From the NCBI RefSeq assembly GCF_013318015.2, contig NZ_CP115841.1, positions 372,001-436,000 of the forward strand: a stretch of 64,000 bases of DNA, given 5' to 3'. The notes below the pieces were generated by a model. That model worked only from the letters and a program-made list of their open reading frames with translations, made no database searches and was not told the origin of the DNA. Of the stretch, positions 18,596 to 27,733 are shown piece after piece (positions within the stretch are counted from its first letter, which is position 1; the number at the start of each line of letters is the position of its first letter). Position numbers and translations under genes: made by a program. The DNA comes from Agrobacterium tumefaciens (GTDB lineage: Bacteria > Pseudomonadota > Alphaproteobacteria > Rhizobiales > Rhizobiaceae).

Positions 18596-18619
18596 TCCCG
18601 CTTAAAAGGCGGGAATTTT
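18596..18619 (+). other. Hairpin with T-rich tail in a divergent gap
   Basis: TCCCGC/GCGGGA stem followed by ATTTTC. It resembles a small terminator on the plus strand, although no plus-strand gene lies directly upstream; it might shield the acyl-CoA dehydrogenase promoter from read-through. Confidence 0.35.
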
Positions 18620-18623
18620 CAAA

Positions 18624-18639
18624 TTGACGTTTACGTAAA
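18624..18639. promoter_or_regulatory. Candidate operator of acyl-CoA dehydrogenase operon
   Basis: TTGACGTTTACGTAAA is an imperfect palindrome (TTGACGTT against TTTACGTA read from the other strand). It lies 57 bases before the ATG and its first six bases also make a good -35 hexamer. The ACGT half-sites resemble operators of MerR-type regulators of acyl-CoA catabolism (LiuR-like); this assignment is an inference. Confidence 0.4.
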
Positions 18640-18695
18640 AATCATTTAGCCCGAAAGCAACAGCACGATAGGCAAGAGCTTCGGGAGGAGGCAGC

Positions 18696-20480
18696 ATGTA
18701 TACCGCGCCGGTGGATGATATCGCCTTTACACTCAAACATGTGGCGGGTCTGCAAGACGCGTTGTCCAGGGGTGCTCTGGGAGACCTCGGTGAAGATGTG
18801 GTCGATGCCATATTACAGGAGGCCGGCCGTTTCGCCACCGAGCAGGTCGCGCCGCTTGCCGATATAGGCGACCGACAGGGCGCGCGGCTGAGCGACGGCA
18901 AGGTCTCAACGCCGGACGGCTGGGCCGATCTTTACCGGCGCTGGGCTGAGGCCGGCTGGAACAGCCTCACCGCACCGGAAGAATTCGGCGGCCAGAACCT
19001 GCCGCATATGCTGAACGTCGCCGCACTCGAAATGTGGAATTCCGGTTCCATGGCTTTCGCGCTTGCGCCGACGCTCACCATGGGCGCGGTGGAAGCTCTC
19101 GTTGCCCACGGTAGCAACGACCTGAAGCGCATCTATCTTCCCAAACTCGTCTCCGGCGAATGGACCGGCACGATGAACCTCACCGAACCGCATGCGGGAT
19201 CGGACCTTGGCGTGCTGAAAACCCGTGCCGAGCGTAATGGTGACGGCACCTACCGCATTTTCGGGCAGAAGATTTTCATCACCTGGGGCGAACATGACGC
19301 CGCGGACAATATCATCCACCTCGTTCTCGCCCGCCTGCCGGATGCGCCGGCCGGCACGCGCGGAATTTCGCTGTTCCTCGTGCCGAAATTCCTGCCCGAA
19401 GACGACGGCACGCCGGGCAGCCGCAACGACGTCTTCTGCCATTCGCTGGAGCACAAGCTCGGCATTCACGGTTCGCCCACCTGCACGATGATCTTCGGGG
19501 ACGGAAAGTTTGGCGAAGAGAAGGGTGCCTTGGGCTGGCTGATCGGCGAGGAGAGCAAGGGTCTCGCCTGCATGTTCACCATGATGAACAACGCCCGCCT
19601 TGCCGTTGGCATGCAGGGCGTGGCGATCTGCGAGGCGGCGACACAGAAGGCAATCGAATACGCCAGGGAACGCACGCAGGGCAAGGCGCCCGGCTGGCAG
19701 GGTTCGGGCATGAGCCCGATCATCGAGCATCCCGATATCGCCCGTACGCTGTTGACGATGAAAGCGCTGACGCAAGGTGCGCGCGCCATCTCCTTCAACT
19801 GCGCCCACGCCATCGATATGGCGCATGCCGCCGAGGACGTGGCTGAACGCGCTCACTGGCAGGAGCGCGCAGCTCTTTTAACGCCAATCGCCAAGTCCTT
19901 CTCTACCGATGCCGGTGTCGATGTCGCTTCCATGGGCATTCAGGTGCATGGCGGCATGGGTTTCATCGAGGAAACCGGTGCGGCGCGTTACCTGCGCGAT
20001 GCCCGCATCGCGCCGATCTACGAAGGCACCAACGGCATTCAGGCGATCGACCTGGTGGTGCGCAAGCTGCCGCTTTCCGATGGCGCACAGGTGCGCGGTT
20101 TCATCGCAGAATTGCGTGAAATCGTCGCCCGAACTGCTGCCTCGAACCGCAGTGATCTCGGCGAGACTGCCCGTTATCTCGAAACGAGTCTCACCGATCT
20201 AGAAACGGCGACCGACTGGTTGCTGGAACGCCTGAAAGCGGGCGAAACCGAAACCGCGCTCGCCGGTGCCACGCCCTATCAGCGCCTCTTCGGGCTGGCG
20301 CTCACCGGAGCCTATCTTGCCAAGGGCGCCCTGGCCCAGGTGGATGACGGCAGGGGAGCGCATCGCGCATCGCTCTGCCGGTTTGCGGCGGAAAACCTGC
20401 TGGCGGAAACGGCAGCGCTGAGGGATCGCGTCATTGCCGGTGCAGCAAGCCTTGCCGCCGCCCGCGCCGTACTGGGTTAA
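18696..20480 (+). CDS. Acyl-CoA dehydrogenase, long form (DmdC/FadE-like)
   Basis: FAD enzyme that introduces a 2,3-double bond into an acyl-CoA. At 594 residues it has the three classical acyl-CoA dehydrogenase domains plus the extra C-terminal domain of the long subgroup. Visible motifs are TMNLTEPHAGSDLG, QKIFITWGEHD, GMGFIEETGAARYLRDARI and IYEGTNGIQA. It is closest in style to the DmdC group (3-methylmercaptopropionyl-CoA dehydrogenase), but many members act on ordinary acyl-CoAs, so the substrate is open. It starts an operon with the enoyl-CoA hydratase 10 bases downstream. Confidence 0.9.
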   Translation: MYTAPVDDIAFTLKHVAGLQDALSRGALGDLGEDVVDAILQEAGRFATEQVAPLADIGDRQGARLSDGKVSTPDGWADLYRRWAEAGWNSLTAPEEFGGQNLPHMLNVAALEMWNSGSMAFALAPTLTMGAVEALVAHGSNDLKRIYLPKLVSGEWTGTMNLTEPHAGSDLGVLKTRAERNGDGTYRIFGQKIFITWGEHDAADNIIHLVLARLPDAPAGTRGISLFLVPKFLPEDDGTPGSRNDVFCHSLEHKLGIHGSPTCTMIFGDGKFGEEKGALGWLIGEESKGLACMFTMMNNARLAVGMQGVAICEAATQKAIEYARERTQGKAPGWQGSGMSPIIEHPDIARTLLTMKALTQGARAISFNCAHAIDMAHAAEDVAERAHWQERAALLTPIAKSFSTDAGVDVASMGIQVHGGMGFIEETGAARYLRDARIAPIYEGTNGIQAIDLVVRKLPLSDGAQVRGFIAELREIVARTAASNRSDLGETARYLETSLTDLETATDWLLERLKAGETETALAGATPYQRLFGLALTGAYLAKGALAQVDDGRGAHRASLCRFAAENLLAETAALRDRVIAGAASLAAARAVLG

Positions 20481-20490
20481 GGAGAAAACC

Positions 20491-21249
20491 ATGTCGGACG
20501 ACCATATTTTAGTCGAGCGGGTCAGTCATGCGCCTGACGTTATGACCATCCGCTTCAACCGGCCGGAAAAGAAAAATGCCATCACCGATGCAATGTATCT
20601 GCGCATGGCAGAGGCTCTGAAGGCCGCCAATGCAGACCCGGATATCCGTGTCGTCGCGTTTCTGGGTACGGAAGGCTGCTTTTCCGCCGGCAATGACATG
20701 GCCGATTTTCTTGCCTTCGCCATGTCTGGTGCAAAGGGCAAGCTCGCGGTGCTCGATCTTCTGAAGGCGCTGGCAACCTTCGAAAAGCCGCTGGTTTCGG
20801 GCGTCGATGGGTTGGCCATCGGCATCGGCACGACGCTGAACCTGCATTGCGATCTGACCGTTGCCTCCAACCGCAGCCTGTTCAAGACGCCGTTTGTGGA
20901 TCTGGCGCTGGTGCCGGAAGCTGCGTCCAGCCTGCTTGCGCCAAAGCTCATCGGCCATCAGCGCGCCTTTGCCCTGCTGGCCATGGGCGAAGGTTTTACC
21001 GCCGAACAGGCCTTGCAGGCCGGAATGATCTGGAAAGTCGTGGCGCCGGAACATGTCGAAAGCGAAACGCTGGCGCTTGCCACGCGGCTTGCCGCCAAGC
21101 CGCAGCAGGCGCTGAAGATTGCCCGCGATCTCGTGCGCGGCAATCCGGCAGATGTGCTGGCCCGCATCGATGAGGAAGCCCGCCATTTCACCGCGCAATT
21201 GCAGAGTGCCGAGGCGCGGGCCGCTTTCGAGGCATTCATGCGGCGTTAA
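20491..21249 (+). CDS. Enoyl-CoA hydratase/isomerase family protein
   Basis: Crotonase-fold enzyme of 252 residues, expected to hydrate or isomerise the product of the dehydrogenase encoded just upstream. Visible motifs: RFNRPEKKNAITDAMY at the N-terminus, the first oxyanion segment FSAGNDMADF, and the second VDGLAIGIGTTLNLHCDL. Catalytic acids of classical hydratases are not clearly present in the usual places (FVDLALVPEAASS has a Glu), so an isomerase role is possible. ATG 20491 has AAGGAG 7 bases before it and lies 10 bases after the dehydrogenase stop. Confidence 0.88.
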   Translation: MSDDHILVERVSHAPDVMTIRFNRPEKKNAITDAMYLRMAEALKAANADPDIRVVAFLGTEGCFSAGNDMADFLAFAMSGAKGKLAVLDLLKALATFEKPLVSGVDGLAIGIGTTLNLHCDLTVASNRSLFKTPFVDLALVPEAASSLLAPKLIGHQRAFALLAMGEGFTAEQALQAGMIWKVVAPEHVESETLALATRLAAKPQQALKIARDLVRGNPADVLARIDEEARHFTAQLQSAEARAAFEAFMRR

Positions 21250-21339
21250 GCGTTCCGGCAGGAATTCCTTGCGGTTAAGGAACCGGGTAATATGGCTTGG
21301 GTTAGATAACGCAACGTCATCCTTCGAAGGCCACCCGCC

Positions 21340-21654
21340 ATGCGTCTTTTTGTTTTCGCCCTGACCGTCCTCCTCTCCGCTGCGACTGTCGCAGAGGCGG
21401 CGGCGACCGTGCCTTTGCCGGGTTCGAGCAATAACGTCATTTTGGCGCAGTCCACGCAAGAGGACAGCCCGAATTATTACTCCGGCAATTCCCGCGATCG
21501 CCAGCGCCGCGCGCGTTTCGTTTGCGTCATCACTCCACCGGACAGCGCCAATCGTCGTCGGCCCTATGTCTGCCCCATCGAGCAGGGCCGCGTTGGCGGC
21601 GCCTGCCGTTGCTCGGGCGTGGTCGGCAACGGCACTGTTGACACCGCCTGGTGA
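21340..21654 (+). CDS. Small secreted cysteine-containing protein
   Basis: A 104-residue protein with a clear signal peptide (MRLFVFALTVLLSAATVAEAA). The mature part has a tyrosine- and asparagine-containing stretch, a basic RDRQRRAR cluster and four cysteines (FVCVI, YVCPI, GACRCSG) that could form two disulfides in the periplasm. I do not recognise the family. It is preceded by a GGAAC-N16-GGTT sequence at 21279-21303, a weaker form of the general stress promoter. Its stop directly abuts the stop of the convergent methyltransferase gene. Confidence 0.72.
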   Translation: MRLFVFALTVLLSAATVAEAAATVPLPGSSNNVILAQSTQEDSPNYYSGNSRDRQRRARFVCVITPPDSANRRRPYVCPIEQGRVGGACRCSGVVGNGTVDTAW

Positions 21655-22905
21655 TTATTTCTCCAGCGTCGCCACCGCTTCCACATGCGGCGACCACAAG
21701 AACTGGTCGACCGGCGTGACGCGCGTGACGCGATAGCCGCCCTCCACCAGAATGGCGAGGTCGCGCGCAAGCGTCAGCGGATTGCAGCTGACGGCTACGA
21801 TTTTCTTCACCGCGCTGCGCGCAAGTTCCTTGCACTGGACTTCCGCACCGGCGCGCGGCGGATCGAACACAACGGCATCGTAATTCTTCATTTCGCTCGT
21901 CATCAACGGCCGGCGGAAAAGATCACGCTTTTCGATGCTGACGGGTTTCAGGCCCTGCGTGTTGCGCGCGGCGAAATCGAGCGCTTTCAGCGGCTTGTCC
22001 TCTGCCTCAACCGCATGCACGCGGCCGACGCGCGCAAGCCGCAGCGCAAACGTGCCGGAACCGCAGAAGAGATCGGCGATGCGTTTGGATTTGCCAACAT
22101 GGGCAAGCACCAGTTCCGCCATGGCGTCTTCGGCCTGTTTGGTTGCCTGCGTGAAACCGCCGGCCGGTGGGGAAACCGGAATGCCGCCGAATTCGATGAT
22201 CGGCTTTTGCGGTTCGATCAGGATTTCGCCTGATAGCGCGACACGGGCGATGCCACGCATTGCCAGCACCGTTTCCGTCAATGTGCGCCGCTGTTTGTCG
22301 CCGACGGATTTGATGCCTTCGACGGAAATGTCGAGGCCCGAAAGCGTTTCAAGAACGGTCATGCGGAACGGTTCGGCATTCGACGCAAGGGAAAGGCCGA
22401 TTGCGCGCACGGCGTCCAGCCGCGCGACGATACCGGGCGAGGTGACGGGACATTCCTCGATGGCGACGATGTGATGGCTGTTTGCCTGGCTGAAGCCGAG
22501 CAGCAGGCCCTTTTCCGTCTTGCGGGCGGCAAACACCGCGCGGCGGCGCTCGCCGGGGCGACAGATGACGAGATCGTCTACTGGCGGCGTCAGGCCTTTC
22601 GATCTCAGCGCCGAAACCACCAGCTCCCGCTTGAAGGCGTGGTAGGGCTGGTCGGCAAAATGCTGCAGCGAACAGCCGCCGCAGGTGCCGTTAACGCCCT
22701 CGGGGCCGAAGTGGCGGCACACGGGTTCGCGGCGATCCGCGGAGGCTTCCGCAATCGAGATGATGGTGCCGGTATCCTTGACCTTGGCGATGGCCACCGT
22801 TTCGCCGGGCAGGGCGAAGGGCACATAGACCGGGCCGTCGGGACAGTGCGCAATGCCGTCGCCCTGGGCGCCAAGGCTCTTGATGCTGACGGTCTGCGTG
22901 CTCAT
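21655..22905 (-). CDS. TrmA/RlmD-family RNA uracil-C5 methyltransferase
   Basis: SAM-dependent methyltransferase of 416 residues. An N-terminal TRAM-like region is followed by a 4Fe-4S cluster set (Cys63, Cys75, Cys78 in TCGGCSLQH, and a fourth in IEECPVT), as in RlmD. The C-terminal Rossmann domain has DLFCGSGTFALRLA and DPPRAGAE, and VSCNPLTLARD holds the catalytic cysteine that attacks uracil C6. The likely target is 23S rRNA or tRNA; the exact uridine cannot be read from sequence. Its start overlaps the tlyA stop by 4 bases (translational coupling). Confidence 0.9.
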   Translation of the reverse strand: MSTQTVSIKSLGAQGDGIAHCPDGPVYVPFALPGETVAIAKVKDTGTIISIAEASADRREPVCRHFGPEGVNGTCGGCSLQHFADQPYHAFKRELVVSALRSKGLTPPVDDLVICRPGERRRAVFAARKTEKGLLLGFSQANSHHIVAIEECPVTSPGIVARLDAVRAIGLSLASNAEPFRMTVLETLSGLDISVEGIKSVGDKQRRTLTETVLAMRGIARVALSGEILIEPQKPIIEFGGIPVSPPAGGFTQATKQAEDAMAELVLAHVGKSKRIADLFCGSGTFALRLARVGRVHAVEAEDKPLKALDFAARNTQGLKPVSIEKRDLFRRPLMTSEMKNYDAVVFDPPRAGAEVQCKELARSAVKKIVAVSCNPLTLARDLAILVEGGYRVTRVTPVDQFLWSPHVEAVATLEK

Positions 22906-23654
22906 GGCTTTTCGCCTCCGAGAAGAAATTCGATATTGCCATCGCCGCCGGAAATCGGCGAGGGGATGAGACCGAGGCTCTTCCAGCCCATGTCTTCAAC
23001 GAGCCAGCGTTCCAGTTCGGCAGCAACGGCAGGCGCCGTTTCCGGCTCTTTCAACAGCCCGGCCTTGCTGATGGCATCACGGCCTGCCTCGAATTGCGGC
23101 TTGACCAGCAGAACCGCGTGCGCGCCGGAGGCGGCAAGTGCGAGTGCCGGGGCAAGGGCGAGCTTTATGGAGATGAAGGACACGTCGGAGACGATGAAGT
23201 CCACGGACCGGTCATCAATGTCGTCGGTTGTCAGGAAGCGCGCATTCAGCCCTTCCAGATTGGTCACGCGCGGATCGTTCTCGATCCGTGGATGCATCTG
23301 CCCGTGGCCGACATCGATGGAGGTGACGTGTTTTGCGCCGCGATGAAGCAATACCTCGGTGAAGCCGCCGGTGGAGGCGCCGACGTCGAGGCATTCATGG
23401 CCCTTCGGATCGAGCCCGAAGTGATCGAGCGCGGCGGTAAGCTTGAGGGCGGCGCGGGAAACGTAGGCCTGCGCCGGATCGGTAATGGCGATCTTGACGT
23501 TTCCGGCAACGGTTTGGCTGGGCTTCGTGGCCGTTTTCCCGTTGACGCTCACGGTGCCGCGCGCAATCGCATCGCGCGCACGCGAGCGGCTGGCAAAGTG
23601 GCCGAGCGAAACAAGAAGCTGGTCAAGCCGTTCATTTTCAGGTGTTTTGGACAT
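22902..23654 (-). CDS. tlyA: TlyA-family rRNA methyltransferase
   Basis: A 250-residue protein with an N-terminal S4 RNA-binding domain (RLDQLLVSLGHFASRSRARD, residues 9-28) and a FtsJ-like methyltransferase domain (CLDVGASTGGFTEVLL, DVGHGQMHPRI, DFIVSDVSFISI). In mycobacteria TlyA 2'-O-methylates 16S and 23S rRNA; the older name hemolysin A is misleading. First gene of a two-gene operon with the TrmA-like gene, overlapping as ATGA. In many rhizobia this pair follows dxs and xseB; here dxs lies 4.5 kb away on the same strand, with five other genes between them. Confidence 0.92.
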   Translation of the reverse strand: MSKTPENERLDQLLVSLGHFASRSRARDAIARGTVSVNGKTATKPSQTVAGNVKIAITDPAQAYVSRAALKLTAALDHFGLDPKGHECLDVGASTGGFTEVLLHRGAKHVTSIDVGHGQMHPRIENDPRVTNLEGLNARFLTTDDIDDRSVDFIVSDVSFISIKLALAPALALAASGAHAVLLVKPQFEAGRDAISKAGLLKEPETAPAVAAELERWLVEDMGWKSLGLIPSPISGGDGNIEFLLGGEKP

Positions 23655-23930
23655 GGTCCCGTGTCAATGACCGCCAAACCCCGCAGATGCAAGCGATTTA
23701 TCGCGCGCAAGGCTTCGCAACGGCACCATTTGCCGCAGCGCAGGGTCGTTTCGTGGTCTTTAACAGCATATGCGATTAATCCAATATAAAGGCTTGTATT
23801 GCACTTTGTCTGCAAGGCCCGTGCGGCCAGTCGGAACCTGCCATGACGGCATCTCCTCCCATTTCCAAAATTGCGACCGTTGCAGCGCAGACGCTTGCTC
23901 CGTGGCATCAGGTCGCCGAGAGAGTTTGCG

Positions 23931-25952
23931 ATGTCGCTAAAAAATTTCCCCATCAACATTAAGCTCATTGTCACCTTCTGCGTCTTGATGGGCGTTTGCC
24001 TGCTCGCCTCGGCGGTGGTCTTCTGGCAGACGCTGGGGAGCGAGCACGTCACGGTCCAGAACAACAAGGCCAACAACATCCTGCATGCGGTTGACGGTGC
24101 GACGGCCGCAATGCTGGAACAGGCCGTCAACCAGCGCGGCTTTCTGCTGTTTCGCAGCGACAGCACCTACAACGATGTTTTCGCCCAGCGCGATCTGATG
24201 CTGAAGAAGCTTGGTGAAGCCCGTGCGCTTGCCGCCGGCCAGCCGGACATTCTGAAATCCATCGATGACATGCAGGCATCCGCCACCGTGTTCTTCAAGG
24301 AACTGGCGGAACCGCAGCTTGCCGCCCGCAAGACGACCGAAGCACCGATTTCCGAAATCATCGAGATCGGTCGCAATCAGGCCAAGGGTCAGCTCGACGG
24401 TTTCCGCGCCTCCGCCGCCAAGATCAAGGACCAGCTGAACGGCTTGTCGGCAAGCTACGCCGCACAGCAGGACGCTGCCGCACTCAACCTCAAGCTCGCA
24501 CTTCTGGGTGGCGGCGCGGTTGCCGGTCTCCTGGCCGTGGCCCTCATCTGGGCGCTGTCGCGCTCCATCGTCACGCCGATCGTCGGTATGACGGCGGCTA
24601 TGAGCAGGCTTGCCGATGGTGACATGACCACGGAAGTTCCGGCTCTCGACCGCAAGGATGAAGTCGGCAAAATGGCGAAGGCCGTTCTCGTCTTCAAGGA
24701 AGCCGGGCTGGAAAAATCCCGCCTTGCCAGCGAAACCGAGCGCATGCGCTCCGCAACCGAGACCGAGCGCCGCCGCAACGAAGAAGAGAAGGCCCAGGAC
24801 GAAGCCGCCAACGCCCTTGCGCGTGACGAGCTTGGCAAGGGTCTTGCGGCTCTGGCGGAAGGCGATCTCGCCTACCGTATCGAAACGCCGTTCGCCTCCT
24901 ACATCGACCCCATCCGTATCGACTTCAACAGCGCTGTCGAAAAGCTGCAGCAGGCCATGCGCGCAGTTGGCGAGAATGCCGCTGCAATCAATGCCGGGGC
25001 TTCGGAAATGCTCTCTGCTGCCGACGACCTGTCTCGCCGCACCGAACAGCAGGCCGCTTCCATAGAGGAAACCGCCGCAGCACTGGAAGAAGTCACCACC
25101 ACGGTGCGTGACAGCGCAAGGGGTGCTGAGGACGCTGGCAATCTGGTTCAGCGCGCCCGCAGCGGAGCGGAAAAATCCGGCGTTGTGGTCCGCAAGGCGG
25201 TTGCCGCCATGCGCGAGATCGAAAAATCATCAGGCGAAATCGGCAATATCATCGGCGTCATCGACGATATCGCTTTCCAGACCAACCTGCTTGCGCTGAA
25301 CGCAGGCGTCGAAGCCGCCCGTGCGGGTGATGCGGGCAAGGGGTTTGCCGTCGTCGCGCAGGAAGTGCGTGAACTCGCCCAGCGTTCCGCCAATGCCGCA
25401 AAGGAAATCAAGACGCTGATCGGCGCTTCCAGCCAGCAGGTGGAAAACGGCGTCAACCTCGTCGACGAGACCGGCAAGGCGCTCGAACTCATCGTGGCGG
25501 AAGTCGAGGAGATCAACACCCATGTCAGCGCCATCGTCGTCGCTGCCCGCGAACAGGCGACTGGTCTGCAAGAAATCAACACGGCCGTGAACACCATGGA
25601 TCAGGGCACGCAGCAGAATGCCGCAATGGTTGAGCAGCAGACCGCTGCCAGCCATTCGCTCGCCCGTGAAGCGGAAGCGCTCAATAGCCTGCTCGGCCAG
25701 TTCAAGGTGGGCGGCGTTCGAGGTGCCGTTGCCGGCGCCGGCGGATATTCTGCTCCTCGCCAGTCCTCGGTGAAGCCTGTCTACCAGTCCGCACCCGCAG
25801 CACCAGTCAGAAAAGCCGCAGTGAAGCCTGCCTCCACAACCGCAAGGCCGGTCGCTTCACCCGCCCGCGCCCTTGGCCAAAGCCTCGCCCGCGCCTTTGG
25901 CGGCAAAGCGGAAGCGCCGGCTGCCAAGGATCAGGACTGGACGGAGTTCTGA
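23931..25952 (+). CDS. Methyl-accepting chemotaxis protein with CheR-tether-like tail
   Basis: Chemoreceptor of 673 residues. Order: membrane helix 1 (about 10-32, [22 protein letters not shown]); a periplasmic helical sensor of about 150 residues; membrane helix 2 ([21 protein letters not shown]); HAMP ([21 protein letters not shown]); a second HAMP-like repeat ([14 protein letters not shown]); and a signalling hairpin with the tip [20 protein letters not shown]. An Ala/Pro/Lys-rich linker of about 80 residues ends in DWTEF at the very C-terminus. This fits the xWxxF pentapeptide that binds CheR and CheB in E. coli receptors. The ligand is unknown. ATG 23931 fits the membrane start. A terminator follows. 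Confidence 0.93.
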   Translation: MSLKNFPINIKLIVTFCVLMGVCLLASAVVFWQTLGSEHVTVQNNKANNILHAVDGATAAMLEQAVNQRGFLLFRSDSTYNDVFAQRDLMLKKLGEARALAAGQPDILKSIDDMQASATVFFKELAEPQLAARKTTEAPISEIIEIGRNQAKGQLDGFRASAAKIKDQLNGLSASYAAQQDAAALNLKLALLGGGAVAGLLAVALIWALSRSIVTPIVGMTAAMSRLADGDMTTEVPALDRKDEVGKMAKAVLVFKEAGLEKSRLASETERMRSATETERRRNEEEKAQDEAANALARDELGKGLAALAEGDLAYRIETPFASYIDPIRIDFNSAVEKLQQAMRAVGENAAAINAGASEMLSAADDLSRRTEQQAASIEETAAALEEVTTTVRDSARGAEDAGNLVQRARSGAEKSGVVVRKAVAAMREIEKSSGEIGNIIGVIDDIAFQTNLLALNAGVEAARAGDAGKGFAVVAQEVRELAQRSANAAKEIKTLIGASSQQVENGVNLVDETGKALELIVAEVEEINTHVSAIVVAAREQATGLQEINTAVNTMDQGTQQNAAMVEQQTAASHSLAREAEALNSLLGQFKVGGVRGAVAGAGGYSAPRQSSVKPVYQSAPAAPVRKAAVKPASTTARPVASPARALGQSLARAFGGKAEAPAAKDQDWTEF

Positions 25953-25983
25953 GCCTGACGGTCACGATCATCAAGCGTGAATC

Positions 25984-26010
25984 AGGGGGCTGTGAAGCCC
26001 CCTTTTTGTT
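25984..26010 (+). terminator. Terminator of the chemoreceptor gene
   Basis: AGGGGGCT/AGCCCCCT stem with loop GTGA, followed by TTTTGTT. Confidence 0.9.
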
Positions 26011-26078
26011 GCTAGATTTACGGCGCGAGCACTCAACCACGCGTTCTGTCGCAGTTTCCCAACAAAGGTGATTTCGAG

Positions 26079-26462
26079 ATGGCACCTAGGATCAAGTTGA
26101 AAGTTCTGGATGGTGCATATGGGGTGGCCCGACTTGAGGCATCTGAAGCCATTCCGGCCTGGGCCGATGGCGGTGGCTTCGTCAGTATCACCCGGACCGA
26201 TGATGAGCTTTCCATCGTCTGCCGGGAAGATCGTATACCTGGGCATGTCAGATCTGATACGGGTTGGTCCTGTCTAAAGCTACAGGGGCCATTTGCCTTC
26301 GATGAAACGGGCATCGTCTTGTCCGTTATCGAGCCGCTCTCGACCAATGAGATCGGTATATTCGTGGTTTCGACTTTCGATGGCGACCACCTGCTTGTGA
26401 AATCGAACGATCTGGAAAAAGCTTTCGTTCTGCTGAAAAATGCAGGACATTCGCTCATCTAA
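26079..26462 (+). CDS. Small ACT-domain (CASTOR-like) protein
   Basis: A 127-residue cytosolic protein made almost wholly of two ACT-like repeats. Stretches such as WADGGGFVSITRTDDELSIV, then WSCLKLQGPFAFDETGIVLS and GIFVVSTFDGDHLLVK match the ACT_7/CASTOR type seen in many bacteria as stand-alone proteins. ACT domains usually bind amino acids to control enzymes or regulators; ligand and partner are unknown here. No other amino-acid gene lies close by. Convergent with the monooxygenase gene. Confidence 0.8.
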   Translation: MAPRIKLKVLDGAYGVARLEASEAIPAWADGGGFVSITRTDDELSIVCREDRIPGHVRSDTGWSCLKLQGPFAFDETGIVLSVIEPLSTNEIGIFVVSTFDGDHLLVKSNDLEKAFVLLKNAGHSLI

Positions 26463-26516
26463 TATCCATTTCGCAGCGACACTGATGCACTATGCGTTGG
26501 TGGGACGATGATAGTC

Positions 26517-26825
26517 TCACGCGGCGTGATCGGCCCGCATGGGGTGCCAGACGGAAATGTCGCGCGGGGCATCTAGAAGCTCGGGCAGGGCATCGTGCCA
26601 CGCCTGCCGATAGGGACGATGGATCTGAACGTCTAGGACATCCTGATGGTCGCTCCAGGTCTCATGCAGCAGGAAGTGGTTTTCGTTTTCGCCGTCCCGA
26701 TGCAGGGTTGCGTTCACAAAGGTGTTCTCGTGTCGCATGGCGTCGAGCAGATCATTCAGCAATCCTAGAAAACGTTCGCGCTGATCGGCACGGACCTTGA
26801 AGCCGATGAGATAGGTGGTGTGCAT
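26517..26825 (-). CDS. Antibiotic biosynthesis monooxygenase (ABM) family protein
   Basis: A 102-residue ferredoxin-like-fold protein. MHTTYLIGFKVRADQRERF at the start, the central HRDGENENHFLLHETWSD and the C-terminal QIHRPYRQAWHDALPELLD match the ABM/YgiN-type quinol monooxygenase family. Such proteins oxidise quinols or aromatic compounds without a cofactor. The gene lies 6 bases downstream of the XRE regulator and is surely cotranscribed with it. Confidence 0.85.
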   Translation of the reverse strand: MHTTYLIGFKVRADQRERFLGLLNDLLDAMRHENTFVNATLHRDGENENHFLLHETWSDHQDVLDVQIHRPYRQAWHDALPELLDAPRDISVWHPMRADHAA

Positions 26826-26831
26826 GGATAG

Positions 26832-27626
26832 TTACTCCTTTGTACCGTTCATCAAGGCGGCGCGGGTCTTGGCGTCGGCCGGGTAGAAACATTCCAGCAC
26901 CAGCTCGGACAACGTCACATCAGTGGCGGTTCCGAAAACCGTGGTGGTCGAAATGAAGCGCAGCACGCCCCCGGACAACGGATCGCGTAGTTCAAGCGGT
27001 ATCGCCAGCGGATCGGCCCCGGCGGAATGCCGTGGAGCTGCAGGCGCGGGATAGGCGGAAAGTTCCGCATGCAGCCGGGAAAGCGTCTCGTCTCCGGTAT
27101 CTTCGACTTGGCGGCGTAGGCGATCCAGCAGGTGATGCCGCCATTCGGCAAGATTGACGATGCGTGTACTCAAGCCATCAGGATGCAGGCTCAGCCGCAA
27201 TACATTGAGGGGCGGGTGAAGCAGGTCTTCGGATATGCCGGCGAGAAGCGATTTGATCGCATCATTGGCAAGAACCAGATTCCAGTGGCGGTCGACGGCA
27301 AGTGCCGGGAAGGGCATGTGGCCCTGCACCACGGTTTCGACGGCCTTACGAACGGCCGTCATATCAGGCGCATCCAGTGATCGTTCGGAATGGATCGGCG
27401 CATAGCCTGCCGCCAGCATCAGCCGGTTGGCGGCGCGGGCTGGCATGGAAAGCTGCTCTGCCAGCCTCGCCAGCATTTCACGGCTGGGCGAAGATCGCCC
27501 GCTTTCCACAAAACTCAGATGGCGCGCCGATATCTCGGCATCGGACGCCAGATCGAGCTGGCTCAATCTGCGGCGCGCCCGCCATTCCTTAAGCACCTGG
27601 CCGACATGTTCTTGATGATGTGTCAT
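26832..27626 (-). CDS. XRE-family regulator with MmyB-like ligand domain
   Basis: A 264-residue transcription factor. The helix-turn-helix covers about residues 10-60 (LKEWRARRRLSQLDLASDAE, ISARHLSFVESGRSSPSREM). The C-terminal 180 residues are of the MmyB-like ligand-binding type (PFPALAVDRHWNLVLAND is typical). Such proteins usually repress or activate an adjacent oxidoreductase gene and bind a small hydrophobic ligand. A perfect palindrome lies 35 bases upstream, between this gene and the divergent NTF2-like gene. Cotranscribed with the ABM gene. ATG 27626 preferred over a start at 27656 because it fits the family N-terminus. Confidence 0.9.
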   Translation of the reverse strand: MTHHQEHVGQVLKEWRARRRLSQLDLASDAEISARHLSFVESGRSSPSREMLARLAEQLSMPARAANRLMLAAGYAPIHSERSLDAPDMTAVRKAVETVVQGHMPFPALAVDRHWNLVLANDAIKSLLAGISEDLLHPPLNVLRLSLHPDGLSTRIVNLAEWRHHLLDRLRRQVEDTGDETLSRLHAELSAYPAPAAPRHSAGADPLAIPLELRDPLSGGVLRFISTTTVFGTATDVTLSELVLECFYPADAKTRAALMNGTKE

Positions 27627-27660
27627 GCCCCGCAGCCTAGCAGAAGATATCGGCAATGCG

Positions 27661-27677
27661 ATTACCTCGCAGGTAAT
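27661..27677. promoter_or_regulatory. Palindromic operator in the XRE/NTF2 divergent promoter
   Basis: ATTACCT-CGC-AGGTAAT, a perfect 7-3-7 inverted repeat centred in the 107-base gap between the divergent genes. Likely the binding site of the XRE regulator (inference). Confidence 0.6.
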
Positions 27678-27733
27678 TGTTCTGCGTCACAGCCCCCGGC
27701 ATGCTCAGGCCGTCAACCAAAAGGAGCGCAATC

